Shown here piece by piece: positions 1-4,966 of a DNA stretch of 11,505 bases. The notes beneath the pieces are model-generated. The model searched no databases, had not been told where the DNA came from, and saw nothing but the letters and a program-made list of their open reading frames with translations. The translations under genes were made by a program, and so were the position numbers. The stretch's first letter is position 1. Each line of letters starts with the position of its first letter. Source of the DNA: CAZVIK01 sp964627045 (lineage in GTDB: Bacteria; Acidobacteriota; Terriglobia; Bryobacterales; Bryobacteraceae); the NCBI GenBank assembly GCA_964627045.1, contig CAZVIK010000126.1:1-11505 (forward strand), written 5' to 3'.

Positions 1-146
1 CGGAACAGCTCGATGGCGTCGTGGTCCCAGCTCCACCAGAGGTTGTAGGCGATGCGGCGCAAGGGCTCCAGAACGGGCGGCAGCGAAGGGACGACCGAGA
101 ACGTGTGGATCGGTTTCATGGCGAATTCCAGTCCTGAACCGGACAT
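1..146 (-). CDS. glgP: Alpha-glucan (glycogen/maltodextrin) phosphorylase, N-terminal fragment
   Basis: Only the first 48 codons are inside the window; the gene continues past position 1. The fragment begins MSGSGLEFAMKPIHTF and contains LRRIAYNLWWSWDHDAIELF (residues 29-48). The AYNLWWSW block followed by an acidic, aliphatic helix is the signature of the N-terminal region (DUF3417) of the alpha-glucan phosphorylase family typified by TIGR02094. These cytoplasmic, PLP-dependent enzymes release glucose-1-phosphate from alpha-1,4-glucans. The catalytic and PLP-binding part lies outside the window, so activity cannot be checked. The ATG at 146 is chosen because a perfect AAGGAGG sits 7 nt upstream. 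An in-frame ATG at 119 (MKPIHTF) aligns better with the usual start of the family but has only a weak GGAA ahead of it. The gene lies downstream of the three-gene surface-protein run, separated by 121 nt that hold a possible promoter of its own. Confidence 0.85.
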   Translation of the reverse strand, partial: MSGSGLEFAMKPIHTFSVVPSLPPVLEPLRRIAYNLWWSWDHDAIELF

Positions 147-153
147 AAGGATT

Positions 154-160
154 CCTCCTT
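154..160 (-). promoter_or_regulatory. Strong ribosome binding site of the phosphorylase gene
   Basis: On the minus strand the sequence reads AAGGAGG, then 7 nt, then ATG at 146. This is a consensus Shine-Dalgarno sequence at ideal spacing and it decides the start at 146 over the internal ATG at 119. One arm of an inverted repeat (161-169) touches its upstream edge. Confidence 0.85.
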
Positions 161-225
161 GCCGGCTTCTCGGTGTCTATCGGCCGGAAACTCGGGGAAC
201 TTGCGGGCCAGCGCACGAAGCCGGC
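161..225 (-). promoter_or_regulatory. Inverted repeat in the phosphorylase leader, touching the RBS
   Basis: GCCGGCTTC at 161-169 and GAAGCCGGC at 217-225 (plus-strand reading) are perfect 9-bp complements separated by 47 nt. In the minus-strand transcript the 3' arm ends directly at the AAGGAGG of the phosphorylase gene. The pairing is seen in the sequence. A regulatory role is inference, and short GC-rich inverted repeats arise easily in this base composition. The segment from 182 to 230 also holds GGCCGG palindromes that could compete with this fold. Confidence 0.35.
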
Positions 226-237
226 CGGCCTTTGTGG

Positions 238-243
238 ATTATA
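238..243 (-). promoter_or_regulatory. Possible -10 element (TATAAT) for the phosphorylase gene
   Basis: The minus strand reads TATAAT at 243-238, an exact match to the sigma-70 -10 consensus in an otherwise GC-rich gap, about 92 nt ahead of the ATG at 146. The hexamers 16-18 nt upstream (around GGACGC) do not resemble TTGACA, and there is no extended -10 TG. This supports an independent promoter only moderately. It would give a leader of roughly 85 nt containing the inverted repeat at 161-225. Confidence 0.35.
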
Positions 244-267
244 GGACGGAAGCCGGGGCGGCGTCCG

Positions 268-1950
268 CTATTGAATGGCGACGGTTATCGGCGAGTTGCT
301 CGAGCCGGTGACGTCTGTGCCGTTGAGCGTCAGGCGCAGTGGCACGGCCGGGCCGACGGGCGCGTCCTCGGGTATTCGCAGATTGACCTGGGTAAGCCCG
401 ACCATGCCGGGCGTCAGGCCGGCGAAGGCGACCTCGATTTCGAGGCCGTCGAGCCAGGCGTGCGGGTCAATCGCGTAACTCAGTGGCGTCGCCGGTGCAG
501 GGGCGCCGGTGGCCACCGGCGGGTTCGTGACTCCCGCGCCGCTGATCCACAGAGTGATGTAGGAACCCCGCGCGGCTGGGGTTTCGGCAGAGATCCATTC
601 GCCGGTGACGGCGTTGGTGATGACGGCGTTCCCCTGGTATGTGAAGGCGCCGGGATGCGCGGCCAATACCGGAACGGCGACCGACTCTGAGGGCAAGCCG
701 AAACGGGACACCACCACCTTGGTGGAGGACTTCCCGGCGACTTCATAGGGGACCTGAAGGTTGATCTGAACCGACGACACGTAGAACAGCGGAGCTGCCA
801 CGCCATCAAACGTGATCCGGACGTTGGCGAGGGCAGCAGGCAGCAGGCCGGTAATGGGATCAATGCCGGAGTTAGCGACCCCAGGGTTGACGGAGATCCC
901 CCAACACCGGAGCGCGATGAGTTCTCCTGGTGCGACGGCGCCGCGCATGAAGTTCGCCACGTTGGCGATGCCGCCAGCCGCTATGGAAGGTGCTATGCCA
1001 CTGTAGTTAAGGGTAAAGGTGTTCGACCGTTGGCCATCCGGATTGACAACCCAAAAGCTCCACGTTCCGTAGAGATCTATCACTACATCGACCTCTATGC
1101 TGGTTGCGGAGAGACGGTAAATCGCATTGCCGCTCAGGGTGTAGGGCGCTCCGCCCGGTGGCACCAGGGTGAACGCAAGCCCTCGCTGAAAACTGTTGCC
1201 GGTGACGGTCACCGTTTGCGGGACTGAGCTCGGACCGCCCGAGAAAGCCACTCTATCAATGTGGAGCAAGGTTCCAATGCCGACGTCGAAACTGGAAGGC
1301 CGGGACTGCTGTCCGTCCGGATTGGTGACCACAATACTCCAAATGCCCGGTTCATTGATGAGCAACTCGGCATCGAAACAATCCTCGCGGAGGCCTGTGA
1401 TCGACGGGCCGCCAACTGCGAACGTAGACCCGCCCGGTGAAATCGCAGTCACCGTCAAGCCGGGGCGGAAATTGGCCCCAAGCACCGTTACCGGTTGCGG
1501 GCTTGAACTCGCGCCCGGAGAGGACAGAAACGCAAATGTAACCCTGGGCGCCGCCGCCGCGGCGGCTTGCACCGCGAAGGTGAAGGCGTCGGACCGCCCA
1601 CCATCGGGATTGGTGACCTGAAGGCGCCAGACGCCCGCTCGGGTGATCACCGTCGTCAACTGGAAAGCCGTCGCGGTTACGCTGTGCACGGTGACCGCTT
1701 CGGTAACCGTCCCGATGCCGAGCGGCGGCGTCATCTTTACCGAGAGTCCGGGCTGAAAGCCGGTTCCTTGCACCGTCAAGGTCTGGCTGTAGTCGGCGAC
1801 GGCGATCGTCTGCGGCAAAACCGCGACGATCACGGGCGGCACGGCACTTCCGTATGCGGCCGCCAGGTTGCGCCAGCCGGCGCCTCCGCCGGTCAGTCCC
1901 GACAGCAGAAGCAGCGCGGCGAGAACTCGGGCCGTCATGATTGCTCGCAT
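268..1950 (-). CDS. Secreted protein: three IPT/TIG-like units plus Solibacter-type C-terminal domain
   Basis: Starting at the ATG at 1950 the product is 560 residues. The start MRAIMTARVLAALLLLSG gives a clear signal peptide and has AGAGGA 8 nt upstream. An ATG at 1983 would add 11 polar residues and overlap the upstream stop as ATGA, but it has no ribosome binding site. Residues about 38-128, 134-223 and 228-317 are three Ig-like units, each with an early (Q)(T/P)VTV.G..F..GL strand and a closing W....NPDG..S.....F; this resembles IPT/TIG domains. Residues about 321-560 form the C-terminal domain shared with the two genes upstream: APGEL, then QINLQVPYEV, a TLWISGAGVTNPPVATGAPAP stretch (split by my reading into TLWISGAGV and TNPPVATGAPAP), FAGLTPGMVGLTQVNLRIP and a C-terminal VAIQ. 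The family matches TIGR03437 as I recall it, whose function is unknown. The segment ALRCWGISVNPG replaces the FG/YG motif found in the other two copies and introduces a cysteine. An extracellular or outer-surface location is likely; the binding partner is unknown. Confidence 0.8.
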   Translation of the reverse strand: MRAIMTARVLAALLLLSGLTGGGAGWRNLAAAYGSAVPPVIVAVLPQTIAVADYSQTLTVQGTGFQPGLSVKMTPPLGIGTVTEAVTVHSVTATAFQLTTVITRAGVWRLQVTNPDGGRSDAFTFAVQAAAAAAPRVTFAFLSSPGASSSPQPVTVLGANFRPGLTVTAISPGGSTFAVGGPSITGLREDCFDAELLINEPGIWSIVVTNPDGQQSRPSSFDVGIGTLLHIDRVAFSGGPSSVPQTVTVTGNSFQRGLAFTLVPPGGAPYTLSGNAIYRLSATSIEVDVVIDLYGTWSFWVVNPDGQRSNTFTLNYSGIAPSIAAGGIANVANFMRGAVAPGELIALRCWGISVNPGVANSGIDPITGLLPAALANVRITFDGVAAPLFYVSSVQINLQVPYEVAGKSSTKVVVSRFGLPSESVAVPVLAAHPGAFTYQGNAVITNAVTGEWISAETPAARGSYITLWISGAGVTNPPVATGAPAPATPLSYAIDPHAWLDGLEIEVAFAGLTPGMVGLTQVNLRIPEDAPVGPAVPLRLTLNGTDVTGSSNSPITVAIQ

Positions 1951-1958
1951 TGGATAAT

Positions 1959-1964
1959 TCCTCT
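1959..1964 (-). promoter_or_regulatory. Ribosome binding site deciding the start at 1950
   Basis: The minus strand reads AGAGGA, 8 nt ahead of the ATG at 1950. It lies inside the 33 nt between the two candidate starts (1983 and 1950) and so favours the shorter protein, whose N-terminus is also the better signal peptide. Confidence 0.6.
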
Positions 1965-1979
1965 TCGGCCTTCCATCGT

Positions 1980-4952
1980 TCATCGAATTGCCAACGGCAA
2001 CTCCGCCGCCAGCTCCCCGGACAGGTAGGTCATGGCCGGATGGCCGCCGATGGCGAACGCCAGCGGCACACTTGCGCCCGTCGGAGCGCTCTCGGGGATC
2101 TTCAGGTTGACTTGGAGGAGTCCCACCATGCCGGGCGTCAATCCGGCGAAGTCCACCTTCACTTCTGCGCCGTTGATCCAGGCTCTTGGGGTAGCCGCCC
2201 GGCTCAAGGGATCCGCCGGCGCCGGCGCTCCGGTAACTCCTGACGGAGTGACCACGCCCGCACCGGTAGCCCAGATGGTGATGTACCGCCCGCGGCCCGC
2301 CGGATTGGCCGCGTTGATGAGAGCGCCGGTGAGCGCATCGGTGATAATCGGACGGCCATCGTACAGGAAGGCGCTCGGGTGAGCGGTGGCAGTGGCCTTC
2401 TCGACGGCCGCGCTCGCCGCTCCGTTGTATAGGACCAATATTTCGGTCCGCGTCGTGCGCGCCACCCGATACGGCACCTGAAGGTTGATTTGTCGCGCAG
2501 ACACGTAGAGCAGTGGAGCCGGTTCCCCGTCAAACGTAACGCTGACGCCCGCCAGAGAGGTTGGAAGACCGCCTGTCAGCGGATCGAAACCGGCATTGGC
2601 GACCCCGAGTTCCGGTCCGAGGTTCATGCCGAAGATCGACACGAGTTCCCCCGGGGTAATGTACTGGTCGGTCCGCCCTGCGGCGCTTCCAACGCCGGAG
2701 GCGGAGAACAGCGGCGGTTCGCGCGTGGTATCGAACTTGAAGATGGAGGCGTCTCGGTCGCCGCCGCCGGGATGGGGTTGGTATCCGTTGACAGCAACGA
2801 GAGTTTCGCCAAATGTAGTCGCCGCGATGAAGACTGCCCCGTTGCGGCCGGCCGCCATCCCCGCGGCGTTCGTTGACCGTCCGCCGAACAAGGTGGTACC
2901 CGACAAAGCGGGCGCGCCGCCTTCCCCAGACATCGTGAGCCGGCTCAGGAAGCCGGAATTCGCCGACGCGTTTGCGTCCACGGTGAGCGAGTTTCCGATG
3001 GGAAAATCGCGCGACCACGTGGTCCCGCTCACGAACACATCCCCGTTTGAATCCACCGAAACGCCGGCCGCGAGGTCGCCGTTGCTTCCCCCGAGATAGC
3101 TCGCGAAGTTGACGGTCACCTTCCCCCCGGCGTGGGGGTTCAGCTTGACCAAGAACAGATCTGCGCTGCCGCCCGGCCGGGCCTGAAAGGGCGCGACCGT
3201 TGGCAAATCGACGGACCGTGTCTCACCAGTAATGTAGACGGCACCGGCTGCATCCACGGTAATCGCCTTGGGATCCTCCCAGTCACTGCCGCCGAAGTAC
3301 GTCAGATAGCCAATGGATACGCGCCCCTGTCCCGTGTATGGATTCAGCTTCAGTAAGAAGACATCGGTTTCGCCGCCGCCGTGGACGGGCTGGTTGGCGT
3401 TCACTGTCAGCAGCCCCCTGGAACGTGCGCGGCCTGCGACGAACACCTCGCCTTCCGAGCCCACAGCGATCCCGGCCACCTCGCCAGTAGCATCTTCTCC
3501 GAAGAGCTTGGAATAGGCAACCGTCAGCGGACTTCGGCCGGAGTTCGGGTTGAACTTTGTCACGAACACGCTCGCCTCAAAACACGTCCAAATCGGAGCA
3601 CTGGCGGCAACCACCGGAAAGTCCTGCGAACCCGTGGAGCCCGCCACGTAGGCCGCGCCCGCGGCATCCACGGCGATCGCGCCGGCCATGTTCCCCTCGG
3701 AGCCACCCAAGTAGGTCGAGTACGTCACCGTGACAGGCCCATCGCCACCATAAGCCCCTAACTTGACCACAAACGCATCGTTGAATGCTCTCAAAGACGA
3801 CTGGTACGCGCGAACAACGGGGAAATTCACCGACGACGTGGCCCCCACCACGTACGCGGCGCCTTGGGCATCCACTGCAAGGGCGTTGGCCACGTCGTCC
3901 GAGCGTCCGCCGAGATATGTGGCATAGGCCAGGGTCACGGTGCCGTCTGCGGAGGGCGGGTTCAACTTGGCCACGAAAGCGTCGGCTTCGCCAGCCGCGG
4001 CGGGCCGGTAGGCGTTCTCCGTCGGGAAACCCCCGAGCCAAACGATCCCGGTGATGTAGACACCTCCCGCCGCATCCGCTGCGATGGCTTTGGCCTCTTC
4101 CTCCCCGCTTCCGCCCAGGTAGGTGGAGTACTCCAGGACCGGATCGATGACCAGGGGGCGGGAGCGATCATAAGCGGCGAGTTCCACACTGACCTTGTGG
4201 CCGCGCAGTCGGTAACTGGCGGCGACCGCGACGCGCCGGCCGTGCGCCTTCTGGTAGACCAGCGGCCTATGTTGCTTCAGATCGCCCAGTGGCGTCGCAA
4301 GCACCAGGTCGCCCGATTCGTCCACTCGCAGGCGCTCCGCGCCTTCGTAGGCCAACTGAATTCGCGACGGGTCCGCGCCGGGGGCCACGATGAAGTCGTA
4401 TTCGACCGTCCGCTGGTTGCCGTAGTACACCAGATCGACGCCCGGGTAAACGTGCTCGTAGGTGACCTTGGCGTAGTGCGGCACCTCGGGGCGCCACTTC
4501 GCCGGGTCGTTCCCAAGGAAATACGCGCTGATCCCCGGCTGCCGCTCCAGCCCGCGAACCACCGCGTCGGGACTTGCCCCCTCCACTTTCATTCGGACTA
4601 CGGCCTGTTCGAATCGCACGGGCGCCCGGCCTATCTCGTCCTGGTCCGAGTCCGGCTTCGAGCCACGGCTCAGGACCATTACCGCCTCGCCCGGAGTCAA
4701 AAACATGGTGTAGCCTCCGGCTCGGGCCAGAAACTGGACACGCGGGTCGGTCTGTCCCAGGTTCGGCTCGAAATACAGCGGCAGCCGCCCGTACTGCGCC
4801 GCGGCACGGGCGCGCGCGGCGGGCTCCTGAAGACTCGTTGCGGGCTGCTTTCGCGGCGGCTCAGGACGAGGAATAACAGCCACGGAGCCCGCGATAAGGT
4901 GCCCGGCGGCCAGCAATGCGATCAGCGGATGAAGTGGTAGGTGGACTCGCAT
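1980..4952 (-). CDS. Secreted seven-bladed SBBP beta-propeller protein with Solibacter-type C-terminal domain (paralogue 2)
   Basis: A 990-residue protein. Residues 1-22 (MRVHLPLHPLIALLAAGHLI) are a Sec-type signal peptide. Residues about 54-270 form a conserved N-terminal domain starting YGRLPLYFEPNLGQTD and ending RPLVIDPVLEYSTYLGG; I believe it is the DUF7948 region often found ahead of SBBP repeats. Seven repeats follow, with the YSTYLGG motif or its equivalent at 275, 343, 411, 480, 549, 616 and 685. Each then has a 'VD..G.VY..G.T.S..FP' strand and a DAFV.KLN ending. Blade 4 (YSKLFGED) and blade 7 (GTTLFGG, no FP) are degenerate. Residues about 748-990 are the shared C-terminal domain (GELVSIFGMNL, QINLQVPY, ITIWATGAGV, FAGLTPGMVGL). 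The start has no convincing Shine-Dalgarno and lies in the loop of a perfect hairpin, 14 nt after the upstream stop, suggesting translational coupling. Role unknown; extracellular binding or structure is the usual guess for such propellers. Confidence 0.85.
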   Translation of the reverse strand: MRVHLPLHPLIALLAAGHLIAGSVAVIPRPEPPRKQPATSLQEPAARARAAAQYGRLPLYFEPNLGQTDPRVQFLARAGGYTMFLTPGEAVMVLSRGSKPDSDQDEIGRAPVRFEQAVVRMKVEGASPDAVVRGLERQPGISAYFLGNDPAKWRPEVPHYAKVTYEHVYPGVDLVYYGNQRTVEYDFIVAPGADPSRIQLAYEGAERLRVDESGDLVLATPLGDLKQHRPLVYQKAHGRRVAVAASYRLRGHKVSVELAAYDRSRPLVIDPVLEYSTYLGGSGEEEAKAIAADAAGGVYITGIVWLGGFPTENAYRPAAAGEADAFVAKLNPPSADGTVTLAYATYLGGRSDDVANALAVDAQGAAYVVGATSSVNFPVVRAYQSSLRAFNDAFVVKLGAYGGDGPVTVTYSTYLGGSEGNMAGAIAVDAAGAAYVAGSTGSQDFPVVAASAPIWTCFEASVFVTKFNPNSGRSPLTVAYSKLFGEDATGEVAGIAVGSEGEVFVAGRARSRGLLTVNANQPVHGGGETDVFLLKLNPYTGQGRVSIGYLTYFGGSDWEDPKAITVDAAGAVYITGETRSVDLPTVAPFQARPGGSADLFLVKLNPHAGGKVTVNFASYLGGSNGDLAAGVSVDSNGDVFVSGTTWSRDFPIGNSLTVDANASANSGFLSRLTMSGEGGAPALSGTTLFGGRSTNAAGMAAGRNGAVFIAATTFGETLVAVNGYQPHPGGGDRDASIFKFDTTREPPLFSASGVGSAAGRTDQYITPGELVSIFGMNLGPELGVANAGFDPLTGGLPTSLAGVSVTFDGEPAPLLYVSARQINLQVPYRVARTTRTEILVLYNGAASAAVEKATATAHPSAFLYDGRPIITDALTGALINAANPAGRGRYITIWATGAGVVTPSGVTGAPAPADPLSRAATPRAWINGAEVKVDFAGLTPGMVGLLQVNLKIPESAPTGASVPLAFAIGGHPAMTYLSGELAAELPLAIR
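2730..4130 (-). repeat. Seven-unit SBBP propeller repeat, period about 68 residues (204 nt)
   Basis: Within the 990-residue protein the YSTYLGG-type motif recurs at residues 275, 343, 411, 480, 549, 616 and 685, i.e. spacings of 67-69. Seven units fit one closed seven-bladed propeller. Units 1-3, 5 and 6 follow the consensus well. Unit 4 loses the GG and the FP turn, and unit 7 keeps only LFGG and a G.VFIA core. The repeat is coding, not an intergenic element. Confidence 0.85.
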
Positions 4953-4962
4953 GGGAGTCCAC
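4941..4962 (-). promoter_or_regulatory. Perfect hairpin with the start codon in its loop
   Basis: In the minus-strand transcript the arms GTGGACTC (4962-4955) and GAGTCCAC (4948-4941) are exact 8-bp complements around the 6-nt loop CCATGC, which contains the ATG (4952-4950) of the second propeller gene. No good Shine-Dalgarno lies upstream; the nearest purine stretch (GTGGA) is inside the stem. The stop of the upstream gene (4967-4969) is only 14 nt before the ATG, so a terminating ribosome would open the stem. Structure is seen; control by coupling is inferred. Confidence 0.55.
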
Positions 4963-4966
4963 TATT

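Noticed and set aside
506..519. Perfect 14-bp palindrome CCGGTGGCCACCGG, also present at 5217-5230
   Set aside because: Both copies code for the same P-V-A-T-G segment of the shared C-terminal domain, so it is explained by homology and codon use rather than by a binding site.
3864..4940. Long open plus-strand frame (358 codons) opposite the second propeller gene
   Set aside because: It is antisense to well-conserved domain coding sequence, has no ribosome binding site or recognisable family, and such frames are expected in GC-rich DNA with strong third-position bias.
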